From NCBI GenBank assembly GCA_910588155.1, contig CAJUPB010000003.1, forward strand, positions 114,277 to 178,276: a DNA stretch of 64,000 bases. Direction: 5' to 3'. The position numbers were made by a program, and so were the translations under genes. Positions 1 to 7,075 of this stretch are shown one piece after another; position 1 is the first letter of the stretch; every line of letters begins with the position of its first letter. The notes beneath the pieces are model-generated. The model had not been told where the DNA came from. It did not search any database and saw nothing but the letters and a program-made list of their open reading frames with translations. The stretch is from an uncultured Christensenellaceae bacterium (GTDB lineage Bacteria > Bacillota > Clostridia > Christensenellales > Pumilibacteraceae).

Positions 1-1
1 G

Positions 2-592
2 GGAATTACGGCGGGTTCAATCGCCGCCACGCTCTGCATAGACAGAGACATAAACATTTGGTTCTGTCTTATCGCCATCGTTATGTTTATGTTAAGTTCT
101 TTCCTTTTGTCAATCGTCACAAGCAAAAGTATGGTGTTGCGACGCGCGTTGACGGGGTCGCCGATATTTTTGATTGCCAAAGGCGAATTGTTATACGACG
201 GTCTCAAAAAAGCGCACTTCGACGTCAACGACCTTTTGCGCGAACTTCGCAGTCAAGGTTATTTCGATGTCAACGAAATAAACTATGCCGTGCTCGAATC
301 GAACGGTTCGCTTTCGGTTATGCCGAAAGCCGCACAGCGCCCCGCATCGGCACAGGAAGCGGGACTTTCTCTGCCCGAAGACGAAATTGCCGTCAACGTC
401 ATAATCGACGGCAAGATTATGAAAGGCAATCTCGAAGCGTCCGACTTCGATACCGACTGGCTTATGAACGAATTGGGCAATCAAAACATTTCTTCCGTCA
501 AAGACGTGGCGCTTGCCACATTGGATTCCAAAGGCAGGTTAAACTGCTTTTTGAAAGAATCTTCTTCCACGAAGCACACCGTATTCGAATAA
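2..592 (+). CDS. DUF421 (YetF/YrbG-like) membrane protein, 5' truncated by window edge
   Basis: Reading from base 2 is open without a stop, so the gene begins before the window. The visible part starts in a membrane segment (ending near LSSFLLSIV) and then runs into the cytoplasmic domain typical of DUF421/YetF proteins: a GSPIFLIAKGELLYDGLKK stretch, then DVNDLLRELR and INYAVLESNGSLSVMPK, which align from memory with B. subtilis YetF. About 196 residues are visible; complete family members are about 220-240. Family function is unsettled, with some members linked to spores or stress. A hairpin with a short T-run lies downstream. An ATG at 83 lies within the membrane segment and is unlikely to be the true start. 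Confidence 0.85.
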   Translation, partial: GITAGSIAATLCIDRDINIWFCLIAIVMFMLSSFLLSIVTSKSMVLRRALTGSPIFLIAKGELLYDGLKKAHFDVNDLLRELRSQGYFDVNEINYAVLESNGSLSVMPKAAQRPASAQEAGLSLPEDEIAVNVIIDGKIMKGNLEASDFDTDWLMNELGNQNISSVKDVALATLDSKGRLNCFLKESSSTKHTVFE

Positions 593-673
593 TCCGAATT
601 TCGCCGCATAAAAAAAGTCCGAGTTAGGGTGTGTTCCATAGGGAATTTAATAAAACGCAAATAAAAAGATTTA

Positions 674-698
674 GGCATAGCGTTAAGCTGTGCCTTTT
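674..698 (+). terminator. Probable intrinsic terminator after DUF421 gene
   Basis: Arms 674-681 (GGCATAGC) and 687-694 (GCTGTGCC) pair with one G-U across a 5-nt loop and are followed by TTTT. The site lies about 80 nt after the DUF421 stop and upstream of the next promoter. Confidence 0.55.
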
Positions 699-783
699 CC
701 GTACTTTTTTCGTGAACCGACCGGGCTACTTGCAGCCTGGTGAGACATAGATATGTTTTATATTTCCCGCAAAATTCAATCGG

Positions 784-812
784 TTGCGTTCTTCCATTTT
801 TCGTGATATAAT
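784..812 (+). promoter_or_regulatory. Sigma-70/A promoter of the acetyltransferase gene
   Basis: TTGCGT (784-789), a 17-nt spacer and TATAAT (807-812). A TAGGAG ribosome binding site at 837-842 follows, nine bases before the ATG at 852. Confidence 0.75.
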
Positions 813-851
813 GATTGTATGTTAAACAGTAATTTATAGGAGTGCCTTCAA

Positions 852-1493
852 ATGAAATTACTATTCAAAAACAAAGATGAAATACACCCGCAGCCGAAAG
901 TTCCGTCGCTTTGTTACATAAAAAACGTGATAACAAATCCGAATATTATCGTCGGAGATTACACATATTACGACGACGTTTGTTCGGGCGGAGAAGATTT
1001 CGAAAAACACGTTACGCATTTTTATCCGCATTTAGGAGATAAACTCATTATCGGAAAGTTTTGCAGCATTGCAAAGGGCGTCGAATTTATTATGAACGGT
1101 GCAAATCATCCTATGAACGGTATTTCGGCGTTTCCTTTCGGAATTTTTATAGAAAACAAACCTACGATACCCAACGATATTGTGCCGCATAAAGGCGATA
1201 CGGTTATAGGCAACGACGTTTGGATTGGGCAAAACGTTACAATTATGCCCGGCGTTAAGGTGGGCGACGGTTGTATCATAGGCACGAATGCCGTTGTAGC
1301 AAAAGATATTCCGCCCTATTCCATAGCGGTAGGTAATCCTGCAAGAGTGATTAAACGGCGATTTGAAGAAAACACGATTGAACGACTGCTTAAACTTAAA
1401 TGGTGGGATATGCCCATTGAAACGATAGAAGAAAACTACGAACTTTTACAAGATAGAAATATAGAATTGTTTATTTCCAAATTCGAACGATAA
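852..1493 (+). CDS. CatB/Vat-type xenobiotic O-acetyltransferase (left-handed beta-helix)
   Basis: This is a 213-residue hexapeptide-repeat acyltransferase of the family that includes streptogramin A acetyltransferases (Vat) and CatB chloramphenicol acetyltransferases; these transfer acetyl from acetyl-CoA to a hydroxyl of a drug or other small molecule in the cytoplasm. Visible marks: GKFCSIAKGVEF, the catalytic-type His86 in GANHPMNG, then hexad turns VIGNDVWIGQNVTIMPGVKVGDG and GTNAVVAKDIPPYSIAVGNPARVIKRRF, and the C-terminal helical tail with LKWWDMP. The length fits Vat/CatB (about 205-220). It is monocistronic, with its own promoter and terminator, and by eye is more AT-rich than its neighbours, so acquisition by transfer is possible. 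Whether it confers resistance cannot be told from sequence; many homologues have unknown substrates. Confidence 0.85.
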   Translation: MKLLFKNKDEIHPQPKVPSLCYIKNVITNPNIIVGDYTYYDDVCSGGEDFEKHVTHFYPHLGDKLIIGKFCSIAKGVEFIMNGANHPMNGISAFPFGIFIENKPTIPNDIVPHKGDTVIGNDVWIGQNVTIMPGVKVGDGCIIGTNAVVAKDIPPYSIAVGNPARVIKRRFEENTIERLLKLKWWDMPIETIEENYELLQDRNIELFISKFER

Positions 1494-1528
1494 ATTTCAA
1501 TTTATCGTTATTAAAATGTATAGTTAAA

Positions 1529-1560
1529 AGCTCTCAAACAAATTTATTTGAGAGCTTTTT
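1529..1560. terminator. Intrinsic terminator, possibly bidirectional
   Basis: Perfect arms AGCTCTCAAA (1529-1538) and TTTGAGAGCT (1547-1556), with T-rich sequence after on the plus strand and A-rich sequence before. It closes the acetyltransferase unit and may also serve the convergent gene ending at 1632. Confidence 0.8.
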
Positions 1561-1631
1561 ATAATCGTATGTCTGTTTCCTATGGAAAGTGCGCTTTCTC
1601 GGACTTTTTTTGCTTCGTTATATATTTTATA

Positions 1632-2147
1632 TTACTTCAAAATGACTTTTGCGCCCACGGCAACGCCCGCGAGTATGGAAAGTATTCCGCCCACAATGGC
1701 TCCCGCGCCGAGAGTGTAAAGCTCTTTGAACGCATCGACAATCGTCGAAGCCGCATCGCCCGTCAAATCTCCGACGTGCACCATCATAAACTGTTCCGCG
1801 CAGAAGAAGAATACGCCTGCAACGATGAAAGCCGCAGCGGCAACTATCGGTGCGATTTTACCGAGCTTGCCCATAATCGCAAGCAGGGCGAACACTATGC
1901 CGACCAATACCAGGATATATGTGAGTAAGTTCATAAACGAGAAATCGAGAACAGGTACTTGCTTTCCCAAAACTTCGTTGGAGTAACCGAAAGTTATCTG
2001 CAATCCGTTCAGAGGGTCTCCCTTCACAAGTCCCGTCGCACTGTTGTAATTCAACTGCGGAACAAACATCATAACGATTGCCGCTATGCCGAGCAATATC
2101 GCTATGCTTGCAACTATTGTGCCGATACCGAATTTCTTTTTTGCCAT
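1632..2147 (-). CDS. Small four-helix membrane protein of unknown function
   Basis: About 171 residues with an N-terminal MAKKKFGIG followed by four hydrophobic segments (near residues 6-28, 71-91, 97-117 and 143-169). There is no recognisable domain. I chose the second of two in-frame ATGs (2147 rather than 2153) because AGGAG lies 8 nt before it but only 2 nt before the first. It has its own consensus promoter and stands alone, convergent with the acetyltransferase. A similar four-helix protein is encoded at 47708-48118; the resemblance is in layout only. Confidence 0.6.
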   Translation of the reverse strand: MAKKKFGIGTIVASIAILLGIAAIVMMFVPQLNYNSATGLVKGDPLNGLQITFGYSNEVLGKQVPVLDFSFMNLLTYILVLVGIVFALLAIMGKLGKIAPIVAAAAFIVAGVFFFCAEQFMMVHVGDLTGDAASTIVDAFKELYTLGAGAIVGGILSILAGVAVGAKVILK

Positions 2148-2186
2148 TTTCATATCTCCTTATCTTTATATTTTTTGGCTATATAT

Positions 2187-2215
2187 AATATAGCACATAT
2201 ACGCGCATTTGTCAA
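2187..2215 (-). promoter_or_regulatory. Consensus promoter for the small membrane protein
   Basis: On the minus strand TTGACA (2215-2210), a 17-nt spacer and TATATT (2192-2187). Confidence 0.75.
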
Positions 2216-2258
2216 TACATATTTTCTTTTGACAGCGTAAAAATCCATATTCTCCGTT

Positions 2259-2882
2259 TCACAGCGCCTTCAAAACTTCTACAAGTCGGTCTTCCCGAAG
2301 TTCTTCGCCAATCAAATCGGCAATGATTTCTCCCCCTTCCAAAACCACGGCTCTGTCTGCGAGCGAGCAAGCCTCGAAAGGGCTGTGAGTGACGAAAAGC
2401 ACGTCGCCGCCGCTATTGCCGTACAGTTTTTTGAAAAGCTCCATAATCCGCGATTTCAAACCTATATCCAAGCCGCGAAAAGGTTCGTCCATCAAAAGCG
2501 TGCCGCCGCCGCGCACGAAAGCGCGGGCAAGCGAGACTCTGTCCGCCATACCGCCCGACAGTTGTTTCGGATACAGTCCGCCGTCCACCCCAACTTCTTT
2601 CAGCATTTTCTCCGCCTGTGCTTTATCCGCCCCGATAAGCGTCAGATTTTCCGACACGGTCAGGTTTTTTACCAATCTCGGCTGCTGAAAAATATACGAT
2701 GTTTCCCCGATGACTTCCACGCTGCCCTCATAGTCCGTAAGTTTTGCCGCTATATTCAAAAGCGTGGTTTTGCCGCAACCGCTGCGCCCCAAAACGGCGG
2801 TAATACCGTCGAAATTCGCGGAAAAGCCGTCATAAACGGTTTTGTCGCCGAAGCGTTTTACGATGTTTTTAAACTTCATCAT
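2259..2882 (-). CDS. ABC importer ATP-binding protein (SsuB/TauB/ThiZ type)
   Basis: About 207 residues, a short nitrate/sulfonate/taurine/thiamine-precursor type ATPase. Walker A is LGRSGCGKTTLLN, the Q-loop is in SYIFQQPRLVKNLTV, the signature is LSGGMADRVSLARAF (an M replaces the usual Q after LSGG), Walker B is TLLMDEPFRGLD and the H-loop is FVTHSPFEA. It powers the inner-membrane importer formed with the next gene product. Start 2882: AGGAGG lies 5 nt before it, and its ATGATGA overlaps the permease stop, implying translational coupling; a second ATG at 2879 is equally possible. It is the last gene of the TM1266-binding protein-permease-ATPase operon. Confidence 0.9.
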   Translation of the reverse strand: MMKFKNIVKRFGDKTVYDGFSANFDGITAVLGRSGCGKTTLLNIAAKLTDYEGSVEVIGETSYIFQQPRLVKNLTVSENLTLIGADKAQAEKMLKEVGVDGGLYPKQLSGGMADRVSLARAFVRGGGTLLMDEPFRGLDIGLKSRIMELFKKLYGNSGGDVLFVTHSPFEACSLADRAVVLEGGEIIADLIGEELREDRLVEVLKAL

Positions 2883-3655
2883 CGCCACCTCCTTGACAAA
2901 AGCGCGACAAGACGCACTGCGGATTCGACAGCGAAACACACTGCTACGGCAATCAAAGTTATTGCAAGCAGTCGCGCCGTGTCTATATAAATATTTGCGA
3001 GATTCAATGCTCCGCCGAGACTTGCCGCCGTTTGCGCCAGCGCCTCTCCCGCTATTACGAGCTTGACTCCGAACGACAGATTGCCCGCAGCCGAATCTGC
3101 GATTTGCGGCACAATCTGCGGCAACACAAACTTTGTCAATACCTTCTTCTTCGGCACTTTATAGACCTTGCACATTTCGAAAATGCCGTCGTCGAGCGAA
3201 GCCAAAGCTGCCGCGGTCTGGGAATACGACAGCGGCATAAGCACGGTGAACGCAACTACTACGGGCGCAAAAACCGAACGAAACCACAGCGTCAGCAAAA
3301 ATATCACCGCCATTGTGGGGACGGCGCGCAAAAAAGTCATAATCGGCGCGAGCGCTTTTTTCAGAGGCTTTAACCGATTTGCCGCAACGGCAAGCGCGCT
3401 TCCGACAACGAATGCCGCCGCAAACGCCGCAAGCGCGCGCAATAACGTAAACACCAACGCTTTGTAAAACTCCGCGCTTACCGCCAATTTACCAGCCTCT
3501 TTCAAAATTTCGCTTATCTTCGGCAAAACCAAACTTTCGCCCACGACAGCCGCGGCGATTGCGTAAAGAGCAATCATCGCGGCAACCGAAACGAGCGGAA
3601 AAAGCAGATTTATAAGCGCGCTTTTAACGGCTGTTTGTCCGTCTGTTCTCTTCAA
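2879..3655 (-). CDS. ABC importer permease (SsuC/TauC/ThiX type)
   Basis: 258 residues of the BPD_transp_1 fold with about six membrane segments: a first helix near residues 11-35, a second near 66-90, then the coupling region (around FEMCKVYKVPKKKVLTKFVLPQIVPQIADS), which matches the EAA loop of SsuC-type permeases, and a final helix near 230-250. It forms the membrane channel for the substrate carried by the lipoprotein encoded upstream. It overlaps that gene by 4 nt (ATGA) and the ATPase gene downstream by 4 nt. Substrate unknown: this subfamily serves sulfonates, taurine, nitrate, bicarbonate and thiamine pyrimidine precursors. Confidence 0.9.
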   Translation of the reverse strand: MKRTDGQTAVKSALINLLFPLVSVAAMIALYAIAAAVVGESLVLPKISEILKEAGKLAVSAEFYKALVFTLLRALAAFAAAFVVGSALAVAANRLKPLKKALAPIMTFLRAVPTMAVIFLLTLWFRSVFAPVVVAFTVLMPLSYSQTAAALASLDDGIFEMCKVYKVPKKKVLTKFVLPQIVPQIADSAAGNLSFGVKLVIAGEALAQTAASLGGALNLANIYIDTARLLAITLIAVAVCFAVESAVRLVALLSRRWR

Positions 3656-4695
3656 TTTTCTTCGTGTATCTTATCATATGCCATAGATGCGGCAGGCTCG
3701 GCAAGCAAGCCGAAATCTATTTGTCCGAGTTTCAGCGCCTGAATGATTGCGCCGCCGTCGACATAATAGCGCACTGCCACTTTGCCCTCCGCCGCGGAAT
3801 CGCTGCGCACGTAAGCAATGCCCTTGCGCTTTAAAATATATCTGAAAACCAAATCGGGCACTTGCCCCTCGCCGATGACGCCGACCGTCTTTCCCGCAAA
3901 AGTTTCCGCACCCTGCATATCGCCGCCGACGATGTAGAGATTGCCGTGAGTCAAAGTTGCGACAAGTTTGTACTTACCGTTTTTATTATACAGTTTTGCC
4001 GCAAGGTTGGACGGTACGACCGCAAGGTCGGCTTCGCCCGTCGTAACCTTTTGAGCTATCAGGCTTGACGGAACCACGGTATATTTTATATCCGCGCCGC
4101 CGATTTCGGTTTTTTTCGACATCAACGGAGAAAGCACAAGCGCGGTCGCTCCGTCCGGCATAAACACCTTGACGCTTGCGGGCGAAGTTCCGCCCTCGGA
4201 CAAAGCCGCGTAAAAGTCTGCGTTCGGCAATTTGCCGCCTATCAAATCTTGCGAAAGCTCGGTTTCCATATCCAAAAACAGATTGAGGTAGTTTTCCGCC
4301 GCCGTCTTCGAGTCCTGCGCCGTCACGGTTTTTATATGACAGCGCTGCACGATTTCCTTCGTAACCGAAGTCACGGTGGACGCTGTTCCCTCCTGCATAT
4401 TGTCCTTTATTGCGGCAACCGCTTCCTGCGGATTGTTTTCCGCCCAACCGTCCTCCGCCTTCAACATGTCGACGAAACTCTTTACAAACCCTGCGCAAGT
4501 CTGCAAAAGTTCGCTCTTTGCGACGAGGCAAGCCTGCGGATATTCCGCCGTTCCCGTAACTTCTTTCCACAGCGTTTGCACGTCCATTCTGTCCGTCACC
4601 GCCGTAGGGCTGTAACAGTTGCACGCCGCAAACGGCAAAACCGCAATTAACGCAACGCACAATATCGCTATTCTTGTCATCGATTTATTTTTCAT
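3652..4695 (-). CDS. Substrate-binding lipoprotein, NMT1/SsuA-like
   Basis: 347 residues beginning with a lipoprotein signal: a charged start, a hydrophobic run to LPFAAC, with Cys25 the likely lipidated residue. The mature part is a type II periplasmic-binding fold of the SsuA/ThiY/NMT1 group, recognised from phrases such as GGDMQGAETFAGKTVGVIGEG, VPDLVFRYILKRKGIAYV, and near the C-terminus IDFGLLAEPAAS. The N-terminal half (about residues 50-200) is longer and less typical than in SsuA. It should sit on the outer face of the membrane and deliver an unknown small molecule to the permease. It overlaps the TM1266-like gene upstream and the permease gene downstream by 4 nt each, so all four products are probably made together. 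Confidence 0.85.
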   Translation of the reverse strand: MKNKSMTRIAILCVALIAVLPFAACNCYSPTAVTDRMDVQTLWKEVTGTAEYPQACLVAKSELLQTCAGFVKSFVDMLKAEDGWAENNPQEAVAAIKDNMQEGTASTVTSVTKEIVQRCHIKTVTAQDSKTAAENYLNLFLDMETELSQDLIGGKLPNADFYAALSEGGTSPASVKVFMPDGATALVLSPLMSKKTEIGGADIKYTVVPSSLIAQKVTTGEADLAVVPSNLAAKLYNKNGKYKLVATLTHGNLYIVGGDMQGAETFAGKTVGVIGEGQVPDLVFRYILKRKGIAYVRSDSAAEGKVAVRYYVDGGAIIQALKLGQIDFGLLAEPAASMAYDKIHEEN

Positions 4696-4961
4696 AATAC
4701 ACTCCCTTTATTCGTCTTTGCAAACAACGTCTTTGCCGATATACCCGACAGGTTTCCGAGTTTTCCCGTCAATGCGTTTATTTTGTCCGCAGGCGCATCC
4801 ACCACCACGGAAATGACGTTTATCCCGCGAGCGGCGAGCGGCAATCCCATTCTGCCGACAATATATTCTCCGAATTCCGACAACATTAAGTTCAATGCAT
4901 TGACCGTCGATTTGTCCTCCACTATTATGCCGATTTGAGCCAATCTTTTTTCTTCCGCCAT
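4692..4961 (-). CDS. TM1266-like putative regulator of the iron-only hydrogenase system (ACT-like fold)
   Basis: 89 residues. The pattern of a short N-terminus, IGIIVEDKSTVNALN, a middle GEYIVGRMGLPLAARGINVISVVVDAP and a C-terminal DKINALTGKLGNLSGISAKT is characteristic of the TM1266 family, small ACT-like proteins named for their frequent place beside [FeFe]-hydrogenase maturation genes. It has no DNA-binding domain. An AAGGAG lies about 7 nt before the ATG. Here it heads an ABC importer operon (4-nt overlap with the binding protein gene) instead of hyd genes, which suggests it senses the imported compound or something made from it. Family assignment is from memory of the motif pattern; the regulatory role is inferred. 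Confidence 0.8.
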   Translation of the reverse strand: MAEEKRLAQIGIIVEDKSTVNALNLMLSEFGEYIVGRMGLPLAARGINVISVVVDAPADKINALTGKLGNLSGISAKTLFAKTNKGSVL

Positions 4962-4982
4962 AAATACTCCTTATAAAAGAAA

Positions 4983-5116
4983 CCCCTTTCCGAACGGGAA
5001 AGGGGGAATAATATTAAGCCGCGTCCGACACGGAAATACAACCGCGCAAAAAGCCTTGCGGACGCAAATTGCTTTTAAATTAACCCGCCTTGACAATCAG
5101 GTCACCCTTTTCGTTC
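4983..5116 (-). promoter_or_regulatory. Attenuator-like leader of the TM1266-ABC operon
   Basis: The leader is about 165 nt. Just before the ribosome binding site is a 9-bp hairpin (CCCCTTTCC at 5005-4997, GGAAAGGGG at 4991-4983) followed by TTTCTTTT, a terminator form. An upstream segment can compete for it: GAACG (5116-5112) matches CGTTC (4996-4992) and AAAGGG (5110-5105) matches CCCTTT (5004-4999). A 7-bp stem GCGTCCG/CGGACGC lies between. I recognise no known riboswitch class; the TPP consensus is absent. Confidence 0.5.
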
Positions 5117-5127
5117 AGGACGTATAA

Positions 5128-5157
5128 AGTATACACCCTGCGGACGGTTTTTGTCAA
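5128..5157 (-). promoter_or_regulatory. Promoter of the TM1266-ABC operon
   Basis: On the minus strand TTGACA (5157-5152), an 18-nt spacer and TATACT (5133-5128). It overlaps the 3' end of no gene but lies only 6 nt beyond the stop of the upstream amidase-like gene. Confidence 0.7.
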
Positions 5158-5162
5158 GAGTT

Positions 5163-5711
5163 TTATACGGGTGCGAAATCGCACAGTCTGCCGCGATAAA
5201 TGATTTCGCCTTTTTTGAGATTCAAAAATTCCACGGGCCGAACGACTTCGCCGAACTCGTCCTTTTCCGCAATGTCGAACTTGTCCAAAATTTCTTTGAT
5301 AAACTCCGAGCAATAATAGCAGTTTGCCTTGCGGCGGTGAATACCGAGTTTTGCGAGAAAAAGCCCCAAATAATTATAACGGTATTTCTTTCTGTCGACA
5401 TACATATTCTTTATGTACTCGTTTATTTCGGCGTATTTATTTTTGTCCACGGTGAGACGGATAACGACAATTTCGCTCTTTCTGAACCGTTTCATTGCAC
5501 CGAACTGCACGGATTCTTTAACAAACCCGCCGATAAAGGGATTGCTTGGAAAAATTCTGCCGAAAGAATACATTTCGTTCAAGTCGTCTTGAAGGCTTAT
5601 CGAGGAATGGGCATACCTGTCCCCCGTAACCTTTCTGATTATCTTCGAGACAATGGAGTCGGTTGCACTGACGACTATGTAAATATGTTTTTTCTTTTCC
5701 TGCTTATCCAT
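5163..5711 (-). CDS. Permuted papain-like (YiiX/YebB, NlpC/P60-type) hydrolase homologue
   Basis: 182 residues. Two motifs fit the circularly permuted NlpC/P60 group: His35 in YAHSSISL, and a later CYYCSEFIKEIL with Cys129 and Cys132, Cys132 being the likelier nucleophile. In permuted members His precedes Cys in the chain, as here. There is no signal peptide or membrane segment, so it should be cytoplasmic. Family members are thiol hydrolases or acyltransferases acting on amide or lipid bonds; the substrate here is unknown. A perfect promoter lies upstream and the gene appears monocistronic. It could also be a catalytically silent relative. Confidence 0.6.
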   Translation of the reverse strand: MDKQEKKKHIYIVVSATDSIVSKIIRKVTGDRYAHSSISLQDDLNEMYSFGRIFPSNPFIGGFVKESVQFGAMKRFRKSEIVVIRLTVDKNKYAEINEYIKNMYVDRKKYRYNYLGLFLAKLGIHRRKANCYYCSEFIKEILDKFDIAEKDEFGEVVRPVEFLNLKKGEIIYRGRLCDFAPV

Positions 5712-5792
5712 TTCCTATCCTTGATGCATTTGCCGTCCGATTAAAAAAGCAAGTGAATTGAAGATGTCTTTAAACAAAGAGTTTACCAATAT

Positions 5793-5821
5793 ATTATATA
5801 CTCTGAACAACATATTGTCAA
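5793..5821 (-). promoter_or_regulatory. Fully consensus promoter of the YiiX-like gene
   Basis: On the minus strand TTGACA (5821-5816), exactly 17 nt, TATAAT (5798-5793): both hexamers are perfect, predicting strong constitutive transcription. Confidence 0.85.
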
Positions 5822-5917
5822 CAAACTTATGAGAATAACTCGCGTGTTTCGCCAAAATTCGCCGCCCGAACAGTTAGAAACGTCGTTTTAAACGTCATAT
5901 TGCGCTAAAACAGCATA

Positions 5918-6421
5918 TTATGCCGACAGCGAAAGTATGATTTCCACGTCGCCGTTTCCCAAAATATTTTTCAACTCCGACTCCGAAACGCCGACTATTT
6001 TTCCGAGTCCTGTAAAAGTGTATGTATTCGCCGCATAGTATATCGCAACGAATTGCCCCGATAAAGAATCAAGTCTCCTGCTTCGGTCGTGATACGCTCG
6101 TCGTTTCGCGAAAGACTCCGAGGCAACAGCCCCACCTTTTCGAAGTTTCCGTAATCGCTTGAATCTATTGTTATATCCCTTCTGCGAGCAATTCTTTCAA
6201 CGCTCTCGCCGAAGAATTATCGACGAGCGTCGCGGTTAAAACGTGTTCGCCGACTTTTAAGTACAGCGTGTCCGTCATCTCGTCGGTTATAGAAAAATCG
6301 CCGATACCCGCCCCTCGGGCGGTTCCGCAGTATTCGTACACGCCGCCGCGCAGACAAAAAGCACAAACATAACTGCTGCGGCAAGTGCTTTGACCGACAG
6401 CAGAGGTCTTATCTTTTTCAT
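5918..6421 (-). pseudogene. Cyclophilin-like (DUF369-type) lipoprotein gene broken by three frame changes
   Basis: Reading the minus strand from the ATG at 6421 gives a lipoprotein signal (MKKIRPLLSVKALAAAVMF then VCAAAC, Cys in the lipobox). The frame then changes near 6305 into GIGDFSITDEMTDTLYLKVG and TATLVDNSSARALKELLAEG, changes again near 6180 into DITIDSSDYGNFEKVGLLPR and DERITTEAGDLILY, and again near 6058 into QFVAIYYAANTYTFTGLGKI and VEIILSLSA before TAA at 5920-5918. Together these make one cyclophilin-like protein of about 165 residues, a fold often found beside flavodoxin-like genes. Each break is repaired by adding one G to a run of three or four G. The reductase gene ends 8 nt upstream, so the pair was an operon. 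Confidence 0.8.
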
Positions 6422-6429
6422 ATGACGAA

Positions 6430-6966
6430 TCACACGCGTTTGCCAGTTTCGAACGCCTCTTGCAAAAAGTTTGTTTTCTCGATGTCGCCCTTATCCGATA
6501 CTCCCGTACCGCGCAATACGTCTTTGAGTTTGACGCCGTCGAAACATTCAATCCAGCCCAGCAAGTCGGACACGCATCCGTCCATTGCCTTTTCGTTATC
6601 GTCCGCCGAGGTTGCCAGCAAATACACTTCTTTGAATTTGTTTTTGCGAACATATAGCGGATTGAGTCTGTCGAGGAAAGTTTTGAGCTGTCCCGACACG
6701 GAATAATAGTAGACGGGCGTCGCAAACGCCAGCACGTCGGCTGTTTCAAACTCCGAATACAGTGCGTTCATTCCGTCGTTCAGCACGCATTTGTCGTGCG
6801 ACTGACAATACATACAACCCGTACAAAATTGCAAGCCCAGGTCGCGGACGGCAATTTGCACCACTTGATTTCCCGCAGACCTTGCGCCTTCCGCAAATTT
6901 GTTTGCAAGCATTTCCGAATTTCCGCCCTTTCTCGGCGACGAGGTTACGACGATAACTTTTTTCAT
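6430..6966 (-). CDS. Flavodoxin-fold NADPH-dependent FMN reductase / iron-sulfur flavoprotein-like
   Basis: 178 residues of the flavodoxin_2/FMN_red type. The FMN phosphate loop is SSPRKGGNSEMLA near residues 9-21, followed by CTGCMYCQSHDKC, a cysteine cluster like that of iron-sulfur flavoproteins, and by TPVYYYSVSGQLKTFLDRL. It probably binds FMN and reduces quinones, nitro compounds or other acceptors in the cytoplasm. It has its own promoter and precedes the broken cyclophilin-like lipoprotein gene by 8 nt; such pairs are common in clostridia. Whether the cysteines hold a [4Fe-4S] cluster cannot be shown by eye. Confidence 0.85.
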   Translation of the reverse strand: MKKVIVVTSSPRKGGNSEMLANKFAEGARSAGNQVVQIAVRDLGLQFCTGCMYCQSHDKCVLNDGMNALYSEFETADVLAFATPVYYYSVSGQLKTFLDRLNPLYVRKNKFKEVYLLATSADDNEKAMDGCVSDLLGWIECFDGVKLKDVLRGTGVSDKGDIEKTNFLQEAFETGKRV

Positions 6967-6996
6967 TTTATTTGCTCCTTGTTTGATTTACCTTAT

Positions 6997-7025
6997 ATTA
7001 TAACGGATTTGCGCAGGTATGTAAA
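6997..7025 (-). promoter_or_regulatory. Promoter of the FMN reductase gene
   Basis: On the minus strand TTTACA (7025-7020), 17 nt, TATAAT (7002-6997). An AAGGAG ribosome binding site follows before the ATG at 6966. Confidence 0.75.
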
Positions 7026-7075
7026 ATACTTAATTTTTATCGCTTTTCATAACAGTAAGGCATACTTTTACTCTC

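Noticed and set aside
58..627. A 189-codon plus-strand frame overlapping the DUF421 gene
   Set aside because: It is in another frame from the clear DUF421 protein and is Arg-rich like other shadow frames here.
4692..5157. TPP riboswitch before the ABC importer operon
   Set aside because: The transporter type suggested it, but I could not find the conserved CUGAGA and ACCUGAUCUGG elements in the leader.
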